This document shows, in pieces, positions 8,344 through 16,840 of a stretch of 64,000 bases of DNA. Within the stretch, counting starts at the first letter, position 1, and every line of letters starts with the position of its first letter. A model generated the notes under the pieces. That model had not been told where the DNA came from, made no database searches, and was given only the letters and a program-made list of their open reading frames with translations. The position numbers were made by a program, and so were the translations under genes. The stretch is taken from NCBI GenBank assembly GCA_028689145.1, contig JAQTWT010000005.1, positions 153,586 to 217,585 on the forward strand, read 5' to 3'. Source of the stretch: Gallionella sp. Lineage in GTDB: Bacteria; Pseudomonadota; Gammaproteobacteria; Burkholderiales; Gallionellaceae.

Positions 8344-9087
8344 TTACGCCGGTTGCTCCAGAAACCCCTCCGACCGGAACGTCAGCACCAATGTATCGCG
8401 GTGCCCGCCTTCCGCAGTTGGCTGGATCGGTGTGGATTCATGGATGACCTTCTGATCGTCAAGCACGATTAGCGTCCACGGTTCAATCAACGTGAAGCGT
8501 TGCCCGTGCCGTCCGTTGAATTCGAAGATGCGGCTTTCGCCGCCGCTGACATTCTCCCGCGCCACCAGCAGGATGGCGACAAAATCCACACCGTCGCGGT
8601 GCGCGCCTTCCGGTGTCGGCCTCCCGATGCCGTTGCTGGTGCCGATGCGAAACTGGTGCGCTTCCACATACCAGGGACGCGCGCCTTTGACCTCCGAACA
8701 GACGCGGGCGATGGCGCGCAATAATTCCGACCAGACCGGTTGCGCAACGGTGCGGGACGCAACCGGCTCGAACATCCGCAACATCCCGCCGTGCAGTGCG
8801 TTGTATTCCAGCGGCTGGTAATGCGCGCGATGCGGAACCTGCGTGACGTTCTGTTGCTCGACGACAAAACAGGAATGCCGCCGCCGCCGGTAACGCCCGC
8901 CGTCTCTGAGGAAGTTGTCGAGCGGCAAGTCATCCCAATCCGCTTTCAGCTCTTCCAGCGCGGACAGCGGGCAACCGACAAATGCGCTCACATCAGCCGG
9001 GGTCAGCACCCCGTAGCCCTGAGTCTTCAAGGCATCGGCAAACTGGGCAGGATCGACGTGATTTGGGGCAAGCGTGTTGACAGTCAT
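8344..9087 (-). CDS. 2-oxoglutarate/Fe(II)-dependent dioxygenase family protein
   Basis: A 247-residue protein of the bacterial 2OG-Fe dioxygenase family that includes amino-acid hydroxylases. The iron-binding facial triad is visible as H-x-D in GAHRDGVDFV and the distal histidine in KVIHESTPI. An arginine in GGHRDTLVLTF probably holds 2-oxoglutarate. The substrate cannot be inferred. It is a stand-alone gene convergent with amrS. ATG 9087 is the natural start. Confidence 0.85.
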   Translation of the reverse strand: MTVNTLAPNHVDPAQFADALKTQGYGVLTPADVSAFVGCPLSALEELKADWDDLPLDNFLRDGGRYRRRRHSCFVVEQQNVTQVPHRAHYQPLEYNALHGGMLRMFEPVASRTVAQPVWSELLRAIARVCSEVKGARPWYVEAHQFRIGTSNGIGRPTPEGAHRDGVDFVAILLVARENVSGGESRIFEFNGRHGQRFTLIEPWTLIVLDDQKVIHESTPIQPTAEGGHRDTLVLTFRSEGFLEQPA

Positions 9088-9439
9088 GGCAGGGTATTCA
9101 TGGTATTGGTGGTCGTAATTCTACGTCAATGCGGCGCAGTTTTCCCGATTATCCGTCGATATCTCGCGCGTGTAATGGGTTGCGCCGCGAGCAACAAGGT
9201 GAAGAAATATAAGTTTTTTCATTTCGTACGTTACTTCAGATAGGCCAACTGAAAAACAAGTTTTCGACGGTGTTTCTATGATATCCATTCAACCGCCGCT
9301 TTATTGGGTATCTTTATCGCGCTATGATTAACAATTGACCAGCTCATCGGGGGCGATCACAACCCGCACAGATCACACCGCCTAGTTTGAGCGCCGCGAA
9401 CCGGGCAGAAAAACTGTATTAACTATCTGGAAAATCACC
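9088..9439. other. Intergenic region between divergent dioxygenase and Sel1 genes
   Basis: 352 bp, relatively AT-rich, between divergently transcribed genes, so it must contain both promoters. No clear operator, RNA gene or palindromic repeat is seen. Confidence 0.5.
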
Positions 9440-11677
9440 ATGCACAGGATCGTTCTGCTGATATTACTTGCCCTCCCGTTGCTGCCGCCCGCGGCCTGTG
9501 GCGAAGCACTGCCCAAACCAAAGGCAGTCTCTGCCGCATCGGTTAAAGCCAAGAAACCGTCAACCCTGAAAAAAAAATTTGCCGATACCAAGCGTAAAGC
9601 TGAAAAGGGAAATGCGGAAGCGCAATTCAACCTCGGGCTAATGTATGACAACGGTGAAGGTGTTTCTGCAAGCGTAGCCAGAGCACTGGAGTGGTATCAG
9701 AAAGCCGCAACGCAGGGGCATGCTGATGCACAATTTAATCTGGGCCTGATATATACGCACGGTGAAGGTATTCCCAAGAATGATGCCAAGGCGCTGGAGT
9801 GGTATCAAAAAGCTGCGGAACAGGGATATGTGGACGCTCAATACAACCTCGGTGTGATATATGCCAATGGCGACGGGGTTCCACAAAATTTTACCAAAGC
9901 GTTTGAGTGGTATCAGAAAGCCGCCGAGCAAGATCATCCTGTAGCTCAATACAAGCTCGGCGCGATGTACGACTACGGCGAAGGCATCCCCCAGAATATT
10001 ACCAAGGCGCTGGAGTGGTACCTGAAAGCCGCCGAACAGGGTTATGTCGATGCTCAATTCAACATCGGCGTGATGTTTGCCAACGGCGAAGGCGCGCCCC
10101 AGGATTCTGCCAAGGCACTGGAGTGGTATCAAAAAGCCGCTGCGCAAGGAGATACTGAAGCGCAATTCAATCTTGGCGCGATGTATGCCACCGGCGATAA
10201 AGTTGTCCCGAAAAATATTACCAAAGCATTGTACTGGTATCAGAAAGCCGCAATGCTCGGGCACACGAATGCGCAATACAACCTCGGCCTGATGTATGCC
10301 AAAGGCAAGGATGTCCCAAAAAATTTAGCCAAGTCGCTGCAGTGGTATCAGAAATCGGCAGCACTCGGAAATGCCGAAGCTCAATATAAGCTCGGCATAA
10401 TGTATACCAACGGCGAGGGAACTCCAAAGAATATCAACAAGGCTCTGGAGTGGTATCAAAAAGCTGCCGAGCAAGGACATGCAAGAGCCCAATACTCCCT
10501 TGGCTTGATGTATGACAGCGGTGAAAACACCCCCAGAAATATATCCAAAGCATTAGAGTGGTATCAGAAAGCGGCTGAACTGGGCAATGCTGAAGCACAA
10601 GTCAATCTCGGTGTAATGTATACCAACGGCGAAGGTGTTGCCGTAAATCTGGCCAGAGCCTTGGATTTGTATCAAAAAGCGGCTGCACAAGGACATATAA
10701 ATGCGCAGTACAACCTCGGCGTGATGTATGACAACACTGAAGGCGTTGTCAGAAATGCCGCCAAGGCACTGCTGTGGTATCAGAAGGCGGCTGATCAAGG
10801 CCATGTAAAAGCGCAGTACAACGTCGGTGTGATATATGACAACGGCGAAGATGTTCCCCGTAATATCACCAGAGCAATGCTGTGGTATCTGAAAGCGGCA
10901 AAACAGGGGCATGCGAATGCGCAATATAACCTTGGCGTGCTGTACGACAACAGCCAAACCTCCCCCAGAAATGCGGTCAGGGCACTGGAGCTGTATCAGA
11001 AAGCCGCAGCACAAGGGCATTCTCAGGCGCAATTCCAATTGGGGACAATATACGCGAACGGGACAGGTGCTAATAAAAATACCGCCAAGGCGCTGATGTG
11101 GTATCAAAGAGCGGCTGAGCAAGGACATGCAGAGGCGCAATATACCCTTGGCTTAATGCATACAAAAGGTGAAGGCACGCCCAGAAATACAGGCAAGGCT
11201 CTGGTTTGGTATCAAAAAGCTGCCAGTCAAGGATATGCCAAGGCTCAATTTAGGCTCGGTCTTGTATTTTCAAACGCTGAGGGTGTAGCCAAGGATTTAG
11301 CCAAAGCACTGAATTGGTATCAGAAAGCTGCCGAACAAGGCTACGTTGATGCGCAATTCAATCTCGGAGTAATGTATGCCAACGGTGATGGTGTTCCCAA
11401 AGATGCAGCCATCGCACTGGATTGGTATCAGAAAGCCGCTGCTCAAGGACAGGCAAAAGCACAACTCAACCTCGGCCTGATGTATGCCAACGATGAAAAT
11501 ACAACCAAAGATATGGCTCGCGCCTACGCTTGGTTAAATTTGGCTGCCGCGCAGGGATTGGATACAGCCGCAAAAGAGCGCAATACAATTGAAAGGAAGC
11601 TTACTTTCAGCCAGCGTGCCGAAGGTCAACGTCTGGCGGAAAAATGGCAACAAGGCGACGATCTGACTAGTAAGTAA
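9440..11677 (+). CDS. Secreted Sel1-repeat (TPR-like) protein
   Basis: 745 residues. An N-terminal hydrophobic signal sequence (MHRIVLLILLALPLLPPAAC) with a possible lipobox-like cysteine suggests export. A short Lys/Ala-rich linker leads into about 18 tandem 36-residue Sel1 repeats with consensus A-L-x-WYQKAA-x-QG-x-x-x-AQ-x-NLG-x-MY-x-x-G-x-G. A capping helix follows (ARAYAWLNLAAAQG). Sel1 arrays form superhelical scaffolds for protein-protein contacts. No enzymatic domain is present. The repeats are very regular, implying recent expansion or homogenisation. It stands alone, converging on ccmI only 5 bp away. The binding partner is unknown. Confidence 0.9.
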   Translation: MHRIVLLILLALPLLPPAACGEALPKPKAVSAASVKAKKPSTLKKKFADTKRKAEKGNAEAQFNLGLMYDNGEGVSASVARALEWYQKAATQGHADAQFNLGLIYTHGEGIPKNDAKALEWYQKAAEQGYVDAQYNLGVIYANGDGVPQNFTKAFEWYQKAAEQDHPVAQYKLGAMYDYGEGIPQNITKALEWYLKAAEQGYVDAQFNIGVMFANGEGAPQDSAKALEWYQKAAAQGDTEAQFNLGAMYATGDKVVPKNITKALYWYQKAAMLGHTNAQYNLGLMYAKGKDVPKNLAKSLQWYQKSAALGNAEAQYKLGIMYTNGEGTPKNINKALEWYQKAAEQGHARAQYSLGLMYDSGENTPRNISKALEWYQKAAELGNAEAQVNLGVMYTNGEGVAVNLARALDLYQKAAAQGHINAQYNLGVMYDNTEGVVRNAAKALLWYQKAADQGHVKAQYNVGVIYDNGEDVPRNITRAMLWYLKAAKQGHANAQYNLGVLYDNSQTSPRNAVRALELYQKAAAQGHSQAQFQLGTIYANGTGANKNTAKALMWYQRAAEQGHAEAQYTLGLMHTKGEGTPRNTGKALVWYQKAASQGYAKAQFRLGLVFSNAEGVAKDLAKALNWYQKAAEQGYVDAQFNLGVMYANGDGVPKDAAIALDWYQKAAAQGQAKAQLNLGLMYANDENTTKDMARAYAWLNLAAAQGLDTAAKERNTIERKLTFSQRAEGQRLAEKWQQGDDLTSK

Positions 11678-11682
11678 TCGTG

Positions 11683-12924
11683 CTACTTTATTACCGTATC
11701 AATCACGATATTCAAGCCATTACCACCCTGCTTGATGATACCGGTCGTCCCTTGCAGGTCGCCCGGTTGGGTGATCGGGTTGCCGGATTTTGAAACGCGC
11801 GCCACTACCTCTATCCTGTCGAAATTAGACAGTTTGGTTTGCGCTTGCATCGCCATGCTGTCATCCAGAGTGAATTGCAGCGGCAAGTCTTTCACCTGCT
11901 TGCGCAATGCGGCAAGCGGCATCTTGGGACCTTCCACGGCGCGTGCCATAATAAATACCGTATCGGTCGGCGCGGCTTTGCCTGCCAGTGCGGGGCTGAG
12001 TGCAACCCTGCCGGTGACCGCTGCCGCTTTAGCGGGAGTCCTTTCAACCGGTAATTTTGCCAGTTTTTCCTTGCCGCCCTTTTGCATCGAGAGGAATTGG
12101 CGCGCCTGCTGAATGCCGTCACGGAGCATTTGCAATTCTGAACTCTCCGGCGGCAATACGCTCACCAGTTTAGTCCAATGCGTAACAGCCGCGGCATAGT
12201 CGCCGCGCTCCATAGCCGCTGAACCTGATAACGCCAATGCCATAGGGTTGCTTCCGTCAAGCTCCAAAGCCTTATTGAGAAATTTGGTCGGCTCCCCGCG
12301 TAGTGACTGGTTGTTGCTCATCGCATAAACGTCGGCATAATTCGCCCATAGCTGCGCTTCATCGGGCACCAGTTCGAGCAGTTTCTCGTAGGCACGCACT
12401 GCATCCGGGTAGCGTTGCAGCTCCCCATAGGAGCGCGCCAGCATCAGCCAGCCGTCCGGGTTTTCCGGCAGTTTTTTCAGTTTATTTTCCAACTCCTGCA
12501 GCGCGGATTCGGAACGGAGGACACCAAAACTATCGGCGGCGACAAGTTGCTCCTGCGGCAGCAATGCCTTGCTGTTGCCTATCGTAAAATAGAGCAGCAC
12601 GCTGAACAGCGGCAGCGCTATCACCAGCACGGCAGTCAGTATTTTGGCCGGATTGCGCTGCGGCTTGACGGGCTGCGCCGTAGTCTTAACTTCTTCCAAC
12701 AGGCGCGCCTGCAATTCGCGTTTGCCCTGTTCGTAGGCATCCTGTGTCAAAAGGCCATTGCTCAGATCGGCTTCCAGCTCGGCCGACTGGTCGCGCAGAA
12801 TCTCCAGATTAGCGGCATCGCGCAACACATCGTTATTGCCGGCGGAATTGCGCCACAACGGCAACACCACAAACAGCAGTGCCACGACCAGCAGCACTGC
12901 GCAAATCATCCAGAATAAAATCAT
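11683..12924 (-). CDS. ccmI: Cytochrome c biogenesis protein CcmI
   Basis: 413 residues, membrane-anchored apocytochrome c chaperone of system I cytochrome c maturation. The N-terminal transmembrane helix (FWMICAVLLVVALLFVVLPL) precedes a coiled segment. A second membrane helix near residues 95-115 separates this from a periplasmic TPR region (about 140-290), which presents apocytochrome c to the heme lyase. A C-terminal domain (about 305-413) follows. The start ATG overlaps the ccmH stop. It is the last gene of the ccmABCDEFGHI operon. Confidence 0.93.
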   Translation of the reverse strand: MILFWMICAVLLVVALLFVVLPLWRNSAGNNDVLRDAANLEILRDQSAELEADLSNGLLTQDAYEQGKRELQARLLEEVKTTAQPVKPQRNPAKILTAVLVIALPLFSVLLYFTIGNSKALLPQEQLVAADSFGVLRSESALQELENKLKKLPENPDGWLMLARSYGELQRYPDAVRAYEKLLELVPDEAQLWANYADVYAMSNNQSLRGEPTKFLNKALELDGSNPMALALSGSAAMERGDYAAAVTHWTKLVSVLPPESSELQMLRDGIQQARQFLSMQKGGKEKLAKLPVERTPAKAAAVTGRVALSPALAGKAAPTDTVFIMARAVEGPKMPLAALRKQVKDLPLQFTLDDSMAMQAQTKLSNFDRIEVVARVSKSGNPITQPGDLQGTTGIIKQGGNGLNIVIDTVIK

Positions 12925-13574
12925 GCTTGGTTATCCTCAACGCGAGGTTCGCGTAGCGATTCTTTTGTCCTTTCTCCCGCTTGCGGGAGAGAGTTAGAGA
13001 GAGGGTTGTCGTTCAATAAGGCGGAGGCACGCTTGGCATCTTCGTCTGACAGCTCGGTGTCAGCAATCTGACTCTTGCGCTTGCGCAACTGGTAAACCAG
13101 TACGCCTGCGCCCAGCAACAGCAACACAAACGGGCCGTACCAGAGCACCAGCGTGGATTTCTTTACCGGTGGGTTATACAGCACGAAATCACCGTAACGT
13201 GAAACCAGATAGTCGATTATTTCCTGATCGCTCAGTCCCTTCTGCATTTGCTCGCGCACTTCGCGGCGCAAATCGTCGGCCAGATCGGAATGAGAGCTGG
13301 CCAGCGACTCGTTCTGGCAAACCAGACAGCGCAAATTTTCGGCCAAACCGATCATGCGTTTCTCCAGCACCGGGTCGGCAGCCATATCTGTCGCCTGACC
13401 AGCGTAGGAAAAAACCGGCAGCAGGCACAGCATCAATATCGTCACGGACATGGCAAATATGCCGTGCATGATTCTGAAATTTGCCATGCCCGTTCCCTCT
13501 CCCCACCCCTCTCCCGCGTTGCGGGAGAGGGAGCAAACGAATCGCTTCGCGAAATTTGCGATTACGTATCTCAT
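12921..13574 (-). CDS. ccmH: Cytochrome c maturation protein CcmH, carrying repeat insertions at both ends
   Basis: A periplasmic thiol oxidoreductase that reduces apocytochrome c CxxCH motifs in the heme lyase complex. The active site is LRCLVCQNESLASS, followed by the family motif DLRREVREQM and the YGDFVLYNPP segment. A C-terminal membrane helix (TLVLWYGPFVLLLLGAGVLV) follows. ATG 13574 overlaps the ccmG stop (ATGA), and this is probably the ancestral start. A second ATG at 13487, with GAGGG upstream, lies just after an inserted palindromic element. Removing the inserted 75 bp joins MRYVIANF to RIMHGIF in frame. The C-terminal 30 residues are also encoded by a repeat of the same family. 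Confidence 0.9.
   Translation of the reverse strand: MRYVIANFAKRFVCSLSRNAGEGWGEGTGMANFRIMHGIFAMSVTILMLCLLPVFSYAGQATDMAADPVLEKRMIGLAENLRCLVCQNESLASSHSDLADDLRREVREQMQKGLSDQEIIDYLVSRYGDFVLYNPPVKKSTLVLWYGPFVLLLLGAGVLVYQLRKRKSQIADTELSDEDAKRASALLNDNPLSNSLPQAGERTKESLREPRVEDNQA
12949..13005. repeat. Family H palindromic element inside the 3' end of ccmH
   Basis: A 57-bp element with core hairpin TCTCCCGC/GCGGGAGA, a left part TCGCGTAGCGATTC and a right part ending GAGAGGG. It is translated in frame on the minus strand (NPLSNSLPQAGER, then ESLREP). It matches copies at 13495-13552 and 45688-45744. Imperfect direct repeats (7 of 9 bases) lie 75 bp apart at 12929 and 13004. Confidence 0.8.
13476..13559. 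repeat. Family H element with perfect 9-bp flanking direct repeats at the ccmH start
   Basis: GAAATTTGC occurs at 13476-13484 and again at 13551-13559. The 66 bp between them hold the family H hairpin (CTCTCCCGC gtt GCGGGAGAG) in the opposite orientation to the other two copies. One repeat plus the insert equals 75 bp, so the reading frame is preserved. The flanks look like a target-site duplication. Confidence 0.85.
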
Positions 13575-14098
13575 TTGGCCTGCAACTCCTTGACCATCGG
13601 AAGTATTTTTTCATTCAGGACTTGCATTGAAACACCGCCGATATGTTTGTATTGAATGATGCCCTGTTTGTCGATCACATAAGTTTCCGGCACGCCGTAT
13701 ACGCCGTAATCGATGCCGACACGCCCCTCGCTATCGGAGATAACCAGTGTGTAAGGATTGCCATGCTGGCGCAGCCATGCCGCCCCGTTTTCCGGCTTAT
13801 CCTTGTAGTCCATGCCGTAGATCGGCACGATGTTCTGGCGCGACAATTCCATGAATACCGGATGTTCGCTTTCGCAAGCCGTGCACCACGATGCCCACAC
13901 GTTGAGCAGCCACACTTTTCCTTTCATGTCCTGCGGCGAGAATTGTTTGGACGGCTCATCCAGTTGCGGCAGCATGAATGCGGGAGCCGCCTTGCCGACC
14001 AGCGGCGACGGCACTTCGCGCGGGTTCAAGCCCAGCCCGATATACAGGAACGCCGCCACAATGACGAAAACCACAAACGGCAGAATGAAACGCATCAT
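13571..14098 (-). CDS. ccmG: Thiol:disulfide interchange protein CcmG/DsbE
   Basis: 175 residues with an N-terminal membrane anchor (FILPFVVFVIVAAFLYIGLGL) and a periplasmic thioredoxin fold. The redox motif is WCTAC in NVWASWCTACESEHP, rather than the more usual WCxPC, and the cis-proline loop is YGVPETYVID. It keeps apocytochrome cysteines reduced for heme attachment. The ATG at 14098 overlaps the ccmF stop. A second ATG at 14095 is equally possible. Confidence 0.94.
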   Translation of the reverse strand: MMRFILPFVVFVIVAAFLYIGLGLNPREVPSPLVGKAAPAFMLPQLDEPSKQFSPQDMKGKVWLLNVWASWCTACESEHPVFMELSRQNIVPIYGMDYKDKPENGAAWLRQHGNPYTLVISDSEGRVGIDYGVYGVPETYVIDKQGIIQYKHIGGVSMQVLNEKILPMVKELQAK

Positions 14099-16104
14099 GA
14101 TTGTTTACCCTCGGTTGCCAATATATTGCCGGTGCCGCCTTTTTCATCCGTTCCCTGCTTCACTACCGCCTTGCGGTGGATGCGGTAACGCCGGTCGCTG
14201 ACCGCCAGCACACCGCCCAACGCCATCAGCAGGCATCCCGCCCAGATCCAGTCGACGAACGGTTTGATATAAACGCGCACGGCCCATGCACCGTCGCTGT
14301 CCGGTATCGGCTCTCCCAGCGACACGTACAAATCGCCCAGCCAGCCTGTGCTGATCGCCGCTTCGGTCATCGGCATACCGGACACGTTGTACTGGCGTTT
14401 TTCCGGATACAGCTCGGTGACCAGTTTGCCATTCTTGCTGACCGAAATACGCCCTTGCGCCGCCACATAATTGGCGCCTTGCGCTTCCACGGCACCGTTG
14501 AAACGAAACTCATAGCCACCCGCCAGTACCGTATCGCCGACATCCATGCGCACATCACGCTCGGTCTCGTAGCCTTTCACCATGGTCACACCGATGATGA
14601 ATGCCGCCACACCCAGATGCGCAAATTGCATGCCGTAATAGCTCAACGATTGGCCGCGTGCCCGTTGCATAAAATTGCCATGTCCGGCCAGACGCTGGCG
14701 CAAGCTTAACAGCACCGAGGCGATAACCCAGAACGCCATCAACAGACCCAGCGCGATCATAGGAGTCCATTTGCCCAGCGTCAGCGGCAACAACAGCGCG
14801 ATCAGCAATGCGCTGCCAAAAGCCCAGCTCACACGCTTGGCAAGTTCCGGCGCGGCAAAATTCTTCCAGCGCGCCAGCGGCCCCAAACCCATCATCAGCA
14901 CCATCGGCACCATCAGCGGGACGAACACCGCCTGAAAATACGGCGGGCCGACCGACAGCTTGCCGTAACCGAGCGCATCCATAAACAGCGGGTAAAGCGT
15001 GCCGATGAACACCGAGGCCGACGCGACCGACAGCAGCACGTTGTTAGATAGCAACAGCGATTCGCGCGACAGCAAATCGAACTTTCCGCCCAAGCCGATT
15101 TTTGGCGCTCGCCAGGCGAACAGCAACAGCGATGCACCGATCACGATCACCAGAAACGACAAAATAAAGATGCCGCGCTTGGGATCGGTGGCAAAGGCAT
15201 GCACCGAGGTCAGCACACCGGAACGCACAAGAAATGTACCCAATAAACTTAAAGAGAATGCCGAAATCGCCAACAACACCGTCCAGCTTTTAAATGCGCC
15301 GCGTTTCTCCGTCACCGCCAGCGAATGGATCAGTGCGGTACCGATCAGCCACGGCATAAATGAGGCGTTTTCCACCGGATCCCAGAACCACCAACCGCCC
15401 CAACCCAACTCGTAGTAAGCCCACCAGCTGCCCAGCGCGATACCGGCGGTCATGAATACCCATGCCACGGTCGTCCACGGCCGCGACCAGCGCGCCCAAG
15501 TGGCATCCAGCCTGCCGCCTAGCAAAGCGGCGATGGCGAACGCGAACGCCACCGAGAACCCCACATAGCCCATGTACAACATCGGCGGGTGGATCACCAG
15601 TCCGGGATCCTGCAACAGCGGATTCAGGTCGCGCCCGTCTGCGGCGGCAGGCAACAGGCGGTCGAACGGGTTCGAGGTAAACAGCATAAACAGCAGGAAG
15701 CCCACCGCGACTAACCCCATTACCCCCAGCACGCGCGCCACCATTTCTTCCGGCAGATGTTTGCTATAGACCGCGACCGCCAGCGTCCATGCCGCCAGCA
15801 GGAACGCCCACAACAGCAGCGAACCCTCGTGTCCGCCCCATACCGCCGATATCCGGTAAATGGTCGGCAGTTGCGAGTTGGAATGCTGCGCGACATACAG
15901 CACTGAAAAATCGTTGGCAACAAATGAATAAGTCAGGCAGACGAACGCGATGAAAAGAAACACAAACTGTCCATAAGCCAGCGGGCGCGCGGTACCCATC
16001 AACACCGCGTTGTTGCGCGCCGCACCGATGATCGGCAGCACACCCAGACAAGCCGCCAGAAACAATGCCACGATCAATACGAAATTACCTATCTCAGGAA
16101 TCAT
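14095..16104 (-). CDS. ccmF: Heme lyase CcmF
   Basis: 669 residues with about 15 membrane helices. It is the core of the cytochrome c heme lyase, accepting heme from holo-CcmE. The tryptophan-rich WWD domain is visible as GWGGWWFWDPVENASFMPWL, with periplasmic histidines in PGLVIHPPMLY and in the SVHAFATDP segment. Length is normal for the family. It lies between ccmE and ccmG and is overlapped by ccmG. A small REP-like doublet separates it from ccmE. Confidence 0.96.
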   Translation of the reverse strand: MIPEIGNFVLIVALFLAACLGVLPIIGAARNNAVLMGTARPLAYGQFVFLFIAFVCLTYSFVANDFSVLYVAQHSNSQLPTIYRISAVWGGHEGSLLLWAFLLAAWTLAVAVYSKHLPEEMVARVLGVMGLVAVGFLLFMLFTSNPFDRLLPAAADGRDLNPLLQDPGLVIHPPMLYMGYVGFSVAFAFAIAALLGGRLDATWARWSRPWTTVAWVFMTAGIALGSWWAYYELGWGGWWFWDPVENASFMPWLIGTALIHSLAVTEKRGAFKSWTVLLAISAFSLSLLGTFLVRSGVLTSVHAFATDPKRGIFILSFLVIVIGASLLLFAWRAPKIGLGGKFDLLSRESLLLSNNVLLSVASASVFIGTLYPLFMDALGYGKLSVGPPYFQAVFVPLMVPMVLMMGLGPLARWKNFAAPELAKRVSWAFGSALLIALLLPLTLGKWTPMIALGLLMAFWVIASVLLSLRQRLAGHGNFMQRARGQSLSYYGMQFAHLGVAAFIIGVTMVKGYETERDVRMDVGDTVLAGGYEFRFNGAVEAQGANYVAAQGRISVSKNGKLVTELYPEKRQYNVSGMPMTEAAISTGWLGDLYVSLGEPIPDSDGAWAVRVYIKPFVDWIWAGCLLMALGGVLAVSDRRYRIHRKAVVKQGTDEKGGTGNILATEGKQS

Positions 16105-16133
16105 GCTGAAGCTTTCAATAATTATTCATCATC

Positions 16134-16177
16134 GTAGGGTGGGCTGTGCCCACCGTGTCGGGCAGATCCCGACCTAC
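16134..16177. repeat. Chimeric GTAG/CTAC doublet between ccmE and ccmF
   Basis: 44 bp: GTAG, hairpin GGTGGGC-tgt-GCCCACC, two bases, hairpin GTCGGG-cagat-CCCGAC, then CTAC. The first arm resembles the element at 41982 and the second resembles the one at 45377. It sits 2 bp from the ccmE stop. Confidence 0.75.
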
Positions 16178-16179
16178 AT

Positions 16180-16656
16180 TTACTTGGTATCGGGTGCACT
16201 TGGCGGTGTTGCCGCAGCAGCGGCAGCGTTCGCGGTCTCGGCTTTCTTAAGCGCATCGACAGCCTCGGGCGGCATATAGTTCTCGTCATGCTTGGCCAGT
16301 ACCTCGTCGGCACGCATCACCCCGTTGGCCTCGATCTTGCCTTGCGCGACCACGCCCTTACCTTCCTTGAACAGGTCCGGCAGGATGCCCTTGTAAACGA
16401 CCGAAATACTCTTGTGCTTGTCGGTAATCACAAAATTCACCGTCAGCCCGTCCGCTTCGCGCTTCACGCTACCCTCCTCGACCAGCCCGCCGATGCGGAA
16501 GCTGCGCCCCTGCGGCGCTTCGTTGTTAAACACCTGGGTCGGGGTGAAATACAGGCTGACGTTCTTGTCCAATGCGTTCAGCACCAGACCGACCACCAGG
16601 GCCAATCCCGTAACGGCAACAACGATGAATAAAAATCTTTTCTGACGTGGTTTCAT
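16180..16656 (-). CDS. ccmE: Heme chaperone CcmE
   Basis: 158 residues. An N-terminal membrane anchor (FLFIVVAVTGLALVVGLVL) is followed by a periplasmic beta-barrel with the FRIGGLVEEGSV motif. The heme-binding histidine is in LAKHDENYMPPE, with the conserved tyrosine downstream. It covalently holds heme delivered by CcmABCD and passes it to CcmF. The C-terminal tail is Ala/Pro-rich and poorly conserved. It starts 1 bp after the ccmD stop. Confidence 0.96.
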   Translation of the reverse strand: MKPRQKRFLFIVVAVTGLALVVGLVLNALDKNVSLYFTPTQVFNNEAPQGRSFRIGGLVEEGSVKREADGLTVNFVITDKHKSISVVYKGILPDLFKEGKGVVAQGKIEANGVMRADEVLAKHDENYMPPEAVDALKKAETANAAAAAATPPSAPDTK

Positions 16657-16657
16657 A

Positions 16658-16840
16658 CTATTTATCTTCTCCGGCTTCGTCTTCCGCTTCGCGCATCAGG
16701 CGCACCTGCTGCAGGGTAATTGTTCTCTTGTGCCTGACCATAGCGATTTCAACCGCAAAAATAAGCAGCGCCACCGCATAAGACCCCAGCCAGATGTAGG
16801 CCAGCGGGTTTTCCCTCATCCAGATATCCAGATCGCTCAT
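16658..16840 (-). CDS. ccmD: Heme exporter protein CcmD
   Basis: A small 60-residue single-pass membrane protein that releases holo-CcmE from the CcmABC complex. It has one hydrophobic helix (YIWLGSYAVALLIFAVEIAM) followed by a basic/acidic cytoplasmic tail, matching the family's usual layout. Its start overlaps the ccmC stop by 4 bp. Confidence 0.92.
   Translation of the reverse strand: MSDLDIWMRENPLAYIWLGSYAVALLIFAVEIAMVRHKRTITLQQVRLMREAEDEAGEDK

Noticed and set aside
9440..11677. Possible CRISPR or DNA tandem-repeat array
   Set aside because: The 108-bp periodicity is that of Sel1 codons in a continuous reading frame; there are no spacers.
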